From contig DXEB01000071.1 in the NCBI GenBank assembly GCA_019115165.1, positions 1-55,395 on the forward strand: a stretch of 55,395 bases of DNA. Reading direction: 5' to 3'. Positions 34,699 to 42,736 of the stretch are shown in pieces. Below the pieces are notes generated by a model. The model saw only the letters and a list, made by a program, of their open reading frames with translations. It had not been told where the DNA came from and made no database searches. The position numbers and the translations under genes were made by a program. The DNA comes from Candidatus Anaerotignum merdipullorum (GTDB lineage Bacteria > Bacillota > Clostridia > Lachnospirales > Anaerotignaceae). The first letter of the stretch is position 1. The number at the start of each line of letters is the position of its first letter.

Positions 34699-35232
34699 TT
34701 ATCTTCCGTTGCTCATCCAAGGCAACAAAACGCCCTTTGTTTTTAATTCTTCTTTGAAATCGCCGCTGATATCCACATTTTCCGGCGCAATAATAAAAAT
34801 ATTGTTCGCTACGCGTTGAATAGATCCTTCCAGAGAATAGCATGTCCCGCTCAAAAAGTCCATAATTCTTTGCGCAATAGGAAATTCCACTTTCTCCAAA
34901 TTGACAACCACTGGTTTTTTCGTTTTGATTTGATCACAGATTTCCTGTGCATCCTCATAACATTCCGGCTTGATGATGACAACCTGCATCTGCACATTCG
35001 TGTTGATGCTATATACTTGTGGATTATTTCTGGTTGATTTTCGAGGTGCAGACATTGTAGAACTGTACTCAGATTCGCGGCTGACTTCCCGAAGACCATA
35101 CCCGCTACTTGCAGAAGCCGATTCTCTGGCAGGCGCTTCATATTCATAATCGTCTTCATAATAATCGTCATCGTCTTCGTATTCCCCAAACATCAAATCT
35201 TTCATTTTATCAAAAATCTTAGCCACTTCCAT
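34699..35232 (-). CDS. sepF: Cell division protein SepF
   Basis: 177 residues. A short N-terminal amphipathic membrane anchor (MEVAKIFDKMKDLMFGEYED) and an acidic Ser-rich linker lead to the conserved C-terminal domain: VVIIKPECYEDAQEICDQIK, KPVVVNLEKVEFPIAQRIMD and FLSGTCYSLEGSIQRV. SepF tethers FtsZ to the membrane and shapes the septum. GGAGGA precedes the ATG. Confidence 0.96.
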   Translation of the reverse strand: MEVAKIFDKMKDLMFGEYEDDDDYYEDDYEYEAPARESASASSGYGLREVSRESEYSSTMSAPRKSTRNNPQVYSINTNVQMQVVIIKPECYEDAQEICDQIKTKKPVVVNLEKVEFPIAQRIMDFLSGTCYSLEGSIQRVANNIFIIAPENVDISGDFKEELKTKGVLLPWMSNGR

Positions 35233-35255
35233 ATCCTCCTAAATTTCAATTCTGC

Positions 35256-35960
35256 TTATCCTCGATTGGGATAGTATCTCTCACCAAAAATTCCGGTTCC
35301 AACGCGTACAATGGTCGCACCTTCTTCTATTGCCACCTCGTAATCGCCGGTCATTCCCATAGACAGCACATCCATGTTTATATTATCAATTTTTTTCTGG
35401 TTCATGTCAACCAGTAATTCTCGCATTTTACGGAAATATACCCGATTTTCTTCAGGATTTTCTACAAAAGGCGCAACAGTCATCAAACCTCTGACACGAA
35501 TATGCGGCAAAGGCGCGATTTGACGCAGAAATTCCTCCACCCTCTCTGGCTGAATACCAAATTTGCTTTCTTCCTCCGCCATATTGACTTCCACCAACAC
35601 GTCCATCACCAACGATTTTGCAGCCGCCCTTTTATTGATCTCCTCCGCCAGACGTAAGCTCTCTACAGAATGAATCATATCCACCTTGTCGATAATATAT
35701 TTTACCTTATTCGTCTGCAAATGTCCAATTAAATGCCAATGAACGCCGTCTCCCATCGGCTCATACTTTTCCATAATTTCCTGCACTTTGTTTTCTCCCA
35801 AAGACGTTAAGCCGCAGGCAACCGCTTCCCGGATCACTTCAACCGGTTTGGTTTTGCTGACTGCCAGCAACAGCACATCTTCCCGTTTTCTGCCGGCTCG
35901 TTCTGCAGCCGCGGTAATCTTTTCTTCCACTATTTGAATGTTTTGCTTGATTGTTTTCAT
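35256..35960 (-). CDS. PLP homeostasis protein, YggS/YlmE family
   Basis: 234 residues, alanine-racemase-like TIM barrel. The PLP Lys is in LLLAVSKTKPVEVI; HWHLIGHLQTNKVKYI, SLRLAEEINKRA, LVEVNMAEEESKFGI and LSMGMTGDYEVAIEEGATIV are typical. It buffers free PLP and binds no known substrate. It lies directly upstream of sepF, the conserved order. Confidence 0.95.
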   Translation of the reverse strand: MKTIKQNIQIVEEKITAAAERAGRKREDVLLLAVSKTKPVEVIREAVACGLTSLGENKVQEIMEKYEPMGDGVHWHLIGHLQTNKVKYIIDKVDMIHSVESLRLAEEINKRAAAKSLVMDVLVEVNMAEEESKFGIQPERVEEFLRQIAPLPHIRVRGLMTVAPFVENPEENRVYFRKMRELLVDMNQKKIDNINMDVLSMGMTGDYEVAIEEGATIVRVGTGIFGERYYPNRG

Positions 35961-35991
35961 CCTGCATCACTCCTTTGATCCACTAATCCGC

Positions 35992-37653
35992 TTAGTATAT
36001 CGATTGTCCTTCTGTAATGTTTTTCGCGTCTGATACAATCGTATCATAGACCTGCAGCCCGTAGGTGCTGGCAGACTGTGCTATGGCATATTCCTGATTT
36101 TGGTCTAAAATACGAATCGGCACAAATTTCGCCATAGAACTGTTTGCCACATAGACACCAGGACTGGTTTCCACTTCAGAAACCGTATATTGCTCTGCGT
36201 TTTCTCCAGTGCCGTTCAGAATCACATCACCGATTTTCAGTCCCTGTGTATTTTGAGAAATGTATACATAGGATTCATCTGAAGTCACAATCTCCGTCTC
36301 CATAAACTTAGAATTTGTTCCATTTACCAAAAGCACTCCTTGCACACCATTGCTTTCTGTTAAGCAGCTTACTGGTATTTTCAACAGTGTTTTTTCCACA
36401 ATGGCGTCATTGGGAATCTTCAGCCCTTGTACTGTTTCGCTGTCCATGCTAAAAGAAATCATTCGTTGATTGATAAACGCGCTCATATGCGTAAAACATG
36501 TAAATACTACTTTTGTTTCGCTCTCTCCCGGCGTCAGCATCGAAACCGTAGCATTTACAGAAACAGAAGTATCCTCTCCAATCAAGTTTAATTGGTACAC
36601 ATCTCCTGTTTCCCAACCAATCACATCCTGATTGGGAAAATAGGACATCATATACCATTCATTGCTTGTTACAACACGGAACAGCGGATCTCCCTCTGCC
36701 ACACTCTGCACCTTTGAAATTGGTGTCATATCCGTACTGCCGCTAATCTGCGCCGCAGTTAAGTTTTCCAGTGCTTCTGGCGTTAAAGTCTCCTCCAAGC
36801 CATCATAACTGAATGCAACAACACCACTTTCTGTCGCTGAAACAGAACTCATACTCTGCGCAAGCTGTTGCTCATAAGCGCTTTTTTCTTCATTGAGTTG
36901 AGACAGACCTTCTACATTTTCCGAAAGCCAGATTTCGTTGCGCTGCATCAGATAACTGTCTAACTGTGTCCGCATTGCATATAAATAAGATGCATCTGTT
37001 TTCATCGAACGGCTTCCAAATAATTCCACTGTTCCTGCCATATTTTTCTCCAGCCGTTCAATGTCTTCCGAAAATACAGATAAATCACTTCTATTTTTTT
37101 GACTTTCCAATATATTTTTATCAATGGACGCCAACTTATCTTCCAATGCATCGGTCGATGCCGTATCTTTTACCTGACAAACTACGGCAGCCTTCTTTAC
37201 ATAATCGCCTTCTGAATATTGGTAAAACGGCGTACCAGTCCGATCACTGTTTACAACGTACTCGTCCCGTACAATCAATCCCTGCCGTGTTCGCGGTGTA
37301 TCTATGGTACCATACGCAACCGTTTCCACATTTACTTCCGGTTTTTTTACTGCCATCATTGCCAACTGTGCCATCAAATAAACTACTACAACTGCAAACA
37401 CAAACAATGGCAAAATACGTCCTGCATAATGTCGTCGCCGATTTGCCGCCTTTTTCTTCTGCTGCGGCGTTTGCTGCTGCACAGGACGCTGCTGAGGATA
37501 TCTGGTATATTGCTGCTGTCGATTTTGCCTCTCCCGCTCCTGTCGGATGCGGTTTAACTCATATACATTATCGCGGGCAGGATACTGTCGCTGACGTGAG
37601 AGAGTATCTTGCCGCGTTCTTTTTTTTCGATTGCCTGAGGAACCTTTTTTCAT
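35992..37653 (-). CDS. HlyD-like membrane-fusion/adaptor protein
   Basis: 553 residues. The N-terminal cytoplasmic region (about 1-80) is very rich in R, Q and Y. One transmembrane helix (about 82-104) leads to an external region with biotinyl-lipoyl-like halves around a coiled coil (about 180-290) and beta-barrel segments. The pattern resembles HlyD/RND-type efflux adaptors; the string ARQGLIVRDE-like (TRQGLIVRDEYVV) is characteristic of clostridial members. No transporter or outer-membrane partner is near. It precedes ylmE and sepF by 31 bases, so it is transcribed with division genes and may act in envelope assembly rather than efflux. That is inference. Confidence 0.8.
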   Translation of the reverse strand: MKKGSSGNRKKRTRQDTLSRQRQYPARDNVYELNRIRQERERQNRQQQYTRYPQQRPVQQQTPQQKKKAANRRRHYAGRILPLFVFAVVVVYLMAQLAMMAVKKPEVNVETVAYGTIDTPRTRQGLIVRDEYVVNSDRTGTPFYQYSEGDYVKKAAVVCQVKDTASTDALEDKLASIDKNILESQKNRSDLSVFSEDIERLEKNMAGTVELFGSRSMKTDASYLYAMRTQLDSYLMQRNEIWLSENVEGLSQLNEEKSAYEQQLAQSMSSVSATESGVVAFSYDGLEETLTPEALENLTAAQISGSTDMTPISKVQSVAEGDPLFRVVTSNEWYMMSYFPNQDVIGWETGDVYQLNLIGEDTSVSVNATVSMLTPGESETKVVFTCFTHMSAFINQRMISFSMDSETVQGLKIPNDAIVEKTLLKIPVSCLTESNGVQGVLLVNGTNSKFMETEIVTSDESYVYISQNTQGLKIGDVILNGTGENAEQYTVSEVETSPGVYVANSSMAKFVPIRILDQNQEYAIAQSASTYGLQVYDTIVSDAKNITEGQSIY

Positions 37654-37807
37654 TGGTAGCCTCCTTTGTTTGCTTTCATATTATTTACATCATTTAATTA
37701 TAATACATTTTCTTAGGATGGTAAAGTACAGCAATCACTTTCCCAATATTCTTTTCACAAAAATTCGACGTTTCACACCCTGACAGATATAAAGCACTGA
37801 CATCACA

Positions 37808-37839
37808 AAGGGGCAGATGCTGCCGCATCTGCCCCTTTC
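37808..37839 (-). terminator. Terminator of htrA
   Basis: A perfect 13-bp stem AAAGGGGCAGATG/CATCTGCCCCTTT with a short loop, 28 bases past the htrA stop at 37867. Confidence 0.8.
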
Positions 37840-37866
37840 CATATGATAAACATTCTAAGCAAGGAA

Positions 37867-39402
37867 TTACGCGTTTTTATCTGCAATGGTCAGTGTAACA
37901 TCCATTGCCGTTTCTCCATTTCGGATGATATGAACAGATACACTGTCTCCTACAACAGTTTCTTTTACCAATTCCGATAACGTGTCCATATCCATAACGG
38001 TTTTCCCATTGAACTCTGTAATGATATCACCGGGCTGTATTCCTGCTTGTGCAGCAGGTCCATTTTCCGTTACTTCTACAATCAATGCACCAACAGGCAA
38101 TTTATATAAAGAAGCATTTTCTGATGTGATACTGGTTCCCATAATTCCAATATATGGAGTCACAACCGTACCGTCTTCCAGCAAATCCTGTGCCACAGAA
38201 ATCACTTCATTACTGGGAATGGCATAACCCATTCCTTCCGCCATCGTTGAATTATATTTTGCCGTATTGATCCCAATGACTTCGCCCTGTGTGTTCACCA
38301 ATGCGCCGCCACTATTGCCATTATTAATCGCTGCGCTAGTCTGAATCACATTCAGTGTCGTATCTTCTACACTAATTACCTGATCCTTTACACTGATAAT
38401 ACCATCTGTAGCTGACAATCCAAGCCCCATCGCATTCCCAATGGCAATGACACTTTCTCCCACTTCCAGTGCATCAGAATCGCCGAATGTAGCTACTGTG
38501 ACTGTATCGATGCCAGCCGTCTTCAAATCATCCCAAGAAACCGTCAACACTGCCAAATCTGAGTCACTTTTTGTTCCAACTACTTTTGCCTGCACACTGA
38601 CTGTATCATTGAGGGTCACATAAACTTCTTTCGCATCCTCAATCACGTGGTTATTGGTCACAATGGCAATCTTGTCATCATCGGAATAGAAAATAACACC
38701 GCTGCCAGCGCCTTCACCTTCATACGGAACACTAAACGCACCATAATATGTTGCCATGCCTTCAATTTTTGTTGTAATGCTTACAACCGATGGTTTTACT
38801 TCCCGTACAACATCTACCACAGACATCGTACTGCCCAATCCGGCTTGCTGTACAAACGTAGTGCCGCTGTTCTGCACGGTTGTGCTATCTCCATAGTATT
38901 GTTCTACAACACCATAGCCAGCGCCAATACTTGCACCGCCTGCAATTCCGACAATCAGACAGCCAGCAATCAGTTTCGCCCATCCACCGCTTCTTCTTTT
39001 CTGTTTTTTGATGTGTTCTGCATAACAGCCATCCTTACGGGCTCCACTATGGTGCATTCTGGCATGTTTCCATTCTTGAGAATTGTCTTTTCCCATTTCA
39101 AAGTGCGGTTCCGCTGTTTTCTGTGCAGAGGTATTTTCCATTTCTTCCTGCCCCTGTACAGACTCTTCATGCATCAAAGATTCCTGTCGCTTTGCATCAT
39201 CAATCATTTGCTGTTTTGATTCTTCCTCAAAATATGTGGGATGGATATCCTCCGGTGTATAATCTGGCTCTGTATGCCGTTCTTGAACAGACTCATTATG
39301 TTCTTCCTGTACAAATGCGTTCTCTTCCCTTTCCGGTGGAACCATATTTTCTTTTTGCTCCTTTTCATTTTCTTGTTTTTTATATTCATTTGGATCATAC
39401 AT
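37867..39402 (-). CDS. htrA: HtrA/DegP-type membrane-anchored serine protease with PDZ domain
   Basis: 511 residues. A long charged cytoplasmic region rich in E, Q and H (about 1-138) precedes a transmembrane helix (141-165). The trypsin-like domain has the triad His252 (VTNNHVIEDA), Asp282 (SDSDLAVL) and Ser364 (NNGNSGGALV). A C-terminal PDZ domain begins near residue 415 (GPAAQAGIQPGDIITEFNGK). It degrades misfolded proteins outside the membrane. GGAGGA precedes the ATG. Tandem TGTTCA-type repeats upstream (39470-39486) suggest control by an OmpR-type regulator, as known for Bacillus htrA genes. Confidence 0.95.
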   Translation of the reverse strand: MYDPNEYKKQENEKEQKENMVPPEREENAFVQEEHNESVQERHTEPDYTPEDIHPTYFEEESKQQMIDDAKRQESLMHEESVQGQEEMENTSAQKTAEPHFEMGKDNSQEWKHARMHHSGARKDGCYAEHIKKQKRRSGGWAKLIAGCLIVGIAGGASIGAGYGVVEQYYGDSTTVQNSGTTFVQQAGLGSTMSVVDVVREVKPSVVSITTKIEGMATYYGAFSVPYEGEGAGSGVIFYSDDDKIAIVTNNHVIEDAKEVYVTLNDTVSVQAKVVGTKSDSDLAVLTVSWDDLKTAGIDTVTVATFGDSDALEVGESVIAIGNAMGLGLSATDGIISVKDQVISVEDTTLNVIQTSAAINNGNSGGALVNTQGEVIGINTAKYNSTMAEGMGYAIPSNEVISVAQDLLEDGTVVTPYIGIMGTSITSENASLYKLPVGALIVEVTENGPAAQAGIQPGDIITEFNGKTVMDMDTLSELVKETVVGDSVSVHIIRNGETAMDVTLTIADKNA

Positions 39403-39452
39403 ACTGCATTCCTCCTATATCAATTCTTTGTTCTGTTTTCTTTGTTGATATC

Positions 39453-39486
39453 AGTATAACGCGCCATTTTGAACAAAGTATGAACA
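39453..39486 (-). promoter_or_regulatory. htrA promoter with tandem direct repeats
   Basis: The -10 TATACT (39453-39458) has no good -35. Instead two TGTTCA hexamers (39470-39475 and 39481-39486 on the minus strand) are spaced 11 bases start to start, the helical repeat used by OmpR/PhoB-type activators. Confidence 0.5.
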
Positions 39487-39781
39487 TGTCATAAACAATT
39501 ATTTAACTTTCCATGGCTCTTTTTATGCTCCTCTCATCTGTTTTGCTCAAAAAAAGGTATGCTCTGTTTCATTCAAATATACGAAAATCATACATAACTC
39601 CCCAAATACACTTCCACGACATTTCTAAACGGATTTACCTTTTCAACTAAAACTAGTTTCCTTTATTCAGCACCATCTTTTTACAAATTCCCTGTACTCC
39701 TTCCAAATGATGTTACCTAATGTCATATTTCAAGAATTCCAAAAACAATATTCGGACTTTATCTGTATTTACCTGCCAATC
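39487..39781. other. Intergenic stretch, nothing recognised
   Basis: AT-rich DNA between the htrA promoter and the hairpin pair. No supported gene on either strand. Confidence 0.4.
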
Positions 39782-39817
39782 TGGAACGTATGGAATCCCT
39801 TTCCATACGCTGTTCCA
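39782..39817. repeat. Long imperfect palindrome
   Basis: Arms TGGAACGTATGGAA and TTCCATACG-CTG-TTCCA pair with a three-base bulge around a five-base loop. No T-tract follows, so it is not an obvious terminator. Confidence 0.55.
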
Positions 39818-39837
39818 TCATCCCTAAGCATAAAAAA

Positions 39838-39876
39838 TACCCGAACTTCTTCCGCCTTTCGGAATTTCTTTCGGGT
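39838..39876 (-). terminator. Nested hairpin terminator
   Basis: ACCCGAA/TTCGGGT outside and TTCCG/CGGAA inside; on the minus strand it is followed by ATTTTTTATG. It would end a minus-strand transcript coming from the cysteine-rich region at 40.0-40.8 kb. Confidence 0.7.
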
Positions 39877-40050
39877 ATCACACTGCTTGCACTGCTTCAA
39901 GCATGGTCTGTTCACCATTTTTATTGTTCTTATTTCCGCCTGCCCCAAATCCTGTGTACCAACGTCCAGTCACACGCCTCCCTGACTACCAGACGCTTCT
40001 TCAAATTCTTTTTTCTTGCCTCTTCTTAGCTTGATTCATACAGAACTCAC

Positions 40051-40131
40051 TTAATATCTCTGCTTGTCCTCCTGTATAAAGCTCATACACTCTTCTTTCT
40101 CTTCTGGTTTCTTGCAACAACCGCCCATCAT
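40051..40131 (-). CDS. Possible 26-residue Cys-containing peptide
   Basis: MMGGCCKKPEEKEECMSFIQ and six more residues. Its ATG overlaps the stop of the preceding 51-codon frame in the ATGA manner, which favours coupled translation. No family is recognised and no independent ribosome site is seen. Confidence 0.25.
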   Translation of the reverse strand: MMGGCCKKPEEKEECMSFIQEDKQRY

Positions 40132-40283
40132 ACTGGATGGTTGCTGCCACAACCATCCGTTTTCCAAAAGATATCAGAATTCTTTCCCTTATATCTCATA
40201 CAACAACAGGTTCCGCTTTCCATTTCCTCTTTGCAAACTCCATCACACTGTGTATATTTGACTGTTTCATTTGATATCCTCAT
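40128..40283 (-). CDS. Possible 51-residue Cys-rich peptide
   Basis: Starts MRISNETVKYTQCDGVCKEE and includes SGTCCCMRYKGKN and WKTDGCGSNHPV: six cysteines in 51 residues. No good ribosome site lies at the usual distance. A competing short frame has one, so this may be a fragment of a decayed gene. Confidence 0.25.
   Translation of the reverse strand: MRISNETVKYTQCDGVCKEEMESGTCCCMRYKGKNSDIFWKTDGCGSNHPV
40134..40158. repeat. Perfect 9-bp inverted repeat
   Basis: GGATGGTTG and CAACCATCC around a seven-base loop, inside the 3' part of the possible Cys-rich peptide frame. Confidence 0.6.
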
Positions 40284-40714
40284 TTTTTATCAGACGCTAC
40301 GCCTTCCTTTCCCTTCTTTCTGGCAGTGTTTTGTTTCTTCCTCTGACTTGTTGTCCCCCTGTTCTTTCATCGTACGCTATAGCAAAAGTATGCAAATACA
40401 ACATAGTGACCATTCAATCGTCCAAAGTCCTATGTATCGTTCCCCATTTTTCTCTAAGATATCGCATTCACCTTTTGGCGCTTTCGTCCTTTGAATCGAA
40501 ACAAACACAACCCTGTCATAGACACCGCGAATCAGCCCTCTCATCGCTTCTTACATTTCCATCACTGGATTGCGCATCCCCAAATGCACACTTTCTGCAA
40601 ATTGCCCTACCGTACCTTATGTTCCGCAAATAGAACCCATTCCAGCAGTTTGCCATACACTGTTCCCCATTTACAGCGATTCTGTACGATATCACAGCAT
40701 CCTTTTTGCGGCAA

Positions 40715-40813
40715 TCAGATACCTTTTGCTCCTATTCTCGTAACGTACTCCATTTTATCGGCACAATCCTCCCCCGCTTGCATACAGCAACCCTTGATCC
40801 ATAATTTCTTCAT
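40715..40813 (-). CDS. Possible 32-residue Cys-containing peptide or gene start
   Basis: Starts MKKLWIKGCCMQAGEDCADK and ends in TGA. It has a near-ideal GGGAGGG ribosome site five bases upstream and an extended -10 just before that, so transcription and initiation look real. Shifting one frame gives a longer open stretch of about 70 codons with seven cysteines (DCRKKDAV, CMANCWNGFY, ICRKCAFG). This may therefore be the intact start of a decayed gene. No family is recognised. Confidence 0.35.
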   Translation of the reverse strand: MKKLWIKGCCMQAGEDCADKMEYVTRIGAKGI

Positions 40814-40818
40814 CACAT

Positions 40819-40839
40819 CCCTCCCGCGCAATTATATCA
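40819..40839 (-). promoter_or_regulatory. Extended -10 promoter and ribosome site of the cryptic region
   Basis: TGATATAAT at 40831-40839 (minus strand) followed by GGGAGGG at 40819-40825. No clear -35. Confidence 0.5.
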
Positions 40840-40948
40840 CAAAACAGCAAAATTTTTCCATAAAAATAGCATACAATATGTATTTTTGTGAAATTTAATA
40901 TTTTATTTCAATTTTACTCAGAAAAATCACCGTTTTTTTGTCTAAAAA

Positions 40949-40980
40949 AGAGGATATTTCTCTAAATTTGAAATATCCTC
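40949..40980 (-). terminator. Terminator of the SCIFF locus
   Basis: GAGGATATTTC paired with GAAATATCCTC, then TTTTTT on the minus strand. It starts 15 bases past the scfB stop. Confidence 0.85.
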
Positions 40981-40994
40981 CCATTTTGTTGTCT

Positions 40995-42371
40995 TTACCC
41001 TTGCAGTTGTTTTGCTACTTGTATCATGATTGCACATTCCATGCGTTTTCGGAACAACTGACAGCCATACTCATAGATCCCGGCAATATCTCCCGTCGCA
41101 TGATACGCATTTGCTGCACATCCGCCAGAACAGTACAATTTTGCCCAGCAATCCCGGCATTCCGTTCGTGCATAGGCATTACACCGGCGGAATTTATCCT
41201 GTACTTCCGGATGCGTAACGCCTTTCCAAATATCTCCCAAACTGTATGCAGGATCTCCCACAAACTGATGGCACGGAAATAACTCTCCCCATGGCGTAAC
41301 TGCCATATATTCCGTACCACTACCGCAGCCTGTCACGCGTTTATATACACACGGACCGCCTGTCAAGTCAATCATATAATGATAAAATGTAATCGGCTTA
41401 CCTTCCTTTTCTCTGCGTAGCATGTCTTTTGCCAAAATTTCATATTGCTCGAACAGCAACGGCAAATCTGATTCTGTCAGCGCATAGGGCTCTTTCGGAT
41501 CACAGACCACCGGTTCCATAGATAATTCGGTAAAACCCAAGTCTGCCATATGAAAAATATCGTTGGTGAAATCCACATTATCGTGGGTAAACGTCCCACG
41601 AACATAGTACCCCTTGTTGTTTCTGCTTTGAACAAATTTTTGAAATTTGGGTACTATCACATCATAACTGCCATGTCCGCCTGCCGTGCGCCGCAATTTG
41701 TCGTGCACTTCTTTTCTGCCGTCCAAACTCAATACCACATTATGCATTTGACGATTGGCAAATGCAATCACATCATCATCCACCAGCAATCCATTGGTTG
41801 TCAACGTAAAACGAAAATTCTTGTTGTATGCTTTTTCCACACTTCTGGCGTATTCGACCAGCTGTTTGACTACTTCCCAATCCATCAGCGGTTCTCCGCC
41901 AAAAAAGTCTACTTCCAGATTGCGTCTGTTTCCAGAATGCGCAATCAAAAAATCCAGCGCCTGCTTTCCGACTTCGAAGGACATCAGCGCCTGCTGCCCC
42001 TGATATTTCCCCTGACCGGCAAAACAATAGTCACAAGTCAGATTGCAAGTATGCGCCACATGCAAACAAAGTGCTTTGATGTCTTGATTTTTCATCTTAA
42101 AATTTGCAGCAATTTCCGCATAAAGATCATCGGTGAATAATTTCCCAGCCTGCTCCAATTCTGCAATACCAGACAAAATCTCTGCAATTTCCTGTGCAGT
42201 GACTTCCGGTCTATCTGCATATTTTTCCAACATCGCCGCTGTAATTTCCTCCGCTGTATAGGAGGGATACAAGGCAATCATGTCATATGCCACATCATCT
42301 ACTGCATGCACAGACCCGCTAAAAACATCCAGTACGATGTTATACCCATTCAATTTGTATTGATGAATCAT
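40995..42371 (-). CDS. scfB: SCIFF thioether-forming radical SAM maturase
   Basis: 458 residues. An N-terminal RiPP-recognition (PqqD-like) region (about 1-90) starts MIHQYKLNGYNIVLDVFSGS, the usual opening of this family. The radical SAM core follows with CNLTCDYCFAGQG (CxxxCxxC). A SPASM-type C-terminus has many cysteines (VTGCGSGTEYMAVTPWGELF, CRDCWAKLYCSGGCAAN). It installs cysteine-to-threonine thioether bonds in the SCIFF peptide encoded just upstream. Length and all cluster cysteines look complete. Confidence 0.96.
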   Translation of the reverse strand: MIHQYKLNGYNIVLDVFSGSVHAVDDVAYDMIALYPSYTAEEITAAMLEKYADRPEVTAQEIAEILSGIAELEQAGKLFTDDLYAEIAANFKMKNQDIKALCLHVAHTCNLTCDYCFAGQGKYQGQQALMSFEVGKQALDFLIAHSGNRRNLEVDFFGGEPLMDWEVVKQLVEYARSVEKAYNKNFRFTLTTNGLLVDDDVIAFANRQMHNVVLSLDGRKEVHDKLRRTAGGHGSYDVIVPKFQKFVQSRNNKGYYVRGTFTHDNVDFTNDIFHMADLGFTELSMEPVVCDPKEPYALTESDLPLLFEQYEILAKDMLRREKEGKPITFYHYMIDLTGGPCVYKRVTGCGSGTEYMAVTPWGELFPCHQFVGDPAYSLGDIWKGVTHPEVQDKFRRCNAYARTECRDCWAKLYCSGGCAANAYHATGDIAGIYEYGCQLFRKRMECAIMIQVAKQLQG

Positions 42372-42426
42372 AAAAAATCCTCTTTCTATTTATCAAATCT
42401 CTCATCCGAACAAACCACTTCTATGT

Positions 42427-42469
42427 GTAAAAAGTCGCCGTCCGTTCCGTAGGATACAGACAGCGACTT
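42427..42469 (-). terminator. Attenuator between SCIFF peptide and maturase genes
   Basis: AAGTCGC(T)GTC and GAC(G)GCGACTT stem; TTTTTA follows on the minus strand. It lies in the 111-base gap and would give more peptide than enzyme transcript. Confidence 0.75.
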
Positions 42470-42482
42470 ACCCTGTCGACTC

Positions 42483-42623
42483 TTATTTGTTTTCGCACTG
42501 CTGATTTGCAACACCGCAGGATGTTTTGCAAGCAGACTGACAGGATGTCTGGCATTCGCCACAGCCACCATGTTTTACACTAGCAGCCAAATCACGGGTA
42601 TTCAATGTCTGAATATGTTTCAC
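42483..42623 (-). CDS. scfA: SCIFF precursor peptide (six cysteines in forty-five)
   Basis: A 46-residue ribosomal peptide precursor starting at GTG 42623 behind AGGGGTGAGA. It begins MKHIQTLNTRDLAASVKHGG, the near-invariant SCIFF leader. The core follows with six cysteines at residues 21, 24, 28, 32, 36 and 43 (GCGECQTSCQSACKTSCG). The radical SAM enzyme downstream cross-links Cys to Thr here. The final product's role in clostridia is unknown. Short length and the GTG start make it easy to miss. Confidence 0.96.
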   Translation of the reverse strand: MKHIQTLNTRDLAASVKHGGCGECQTSCQSACKTSCGVANQQCENK

Positions 42624-42676
42624 TTCTCTCACCCCTTTGCTCGTTCGGATGTCTTAACATAGACATACCTATTTTT

Positions 42677-42705
42677 ATTTAACCATAAAATTCATTTTTT
42701 TTCAA
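42677..42705 (-). promoter_or_regulatory. Promoter of the SCIFF operon
   Basis: TTGAAA (42700-42705) and TTAAAT (42677-42682) on the minus strand, 17 bases apart, with TG before the -10. Confidence 0.6.
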
Positions 42706-42736
42706 GACCCTTCCATTCTCATCACACAAAATCCCA

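Noticed and set aside
39707-40898. Plus-strand frames of 65 to 135 codons in the cryptic region
   Set aside because: They are rich in Ser, Phe, His and Pro with no motif, lack ribosome sites, and run antisense to the promoter, ribosome site and terminator seen on the minus strand.
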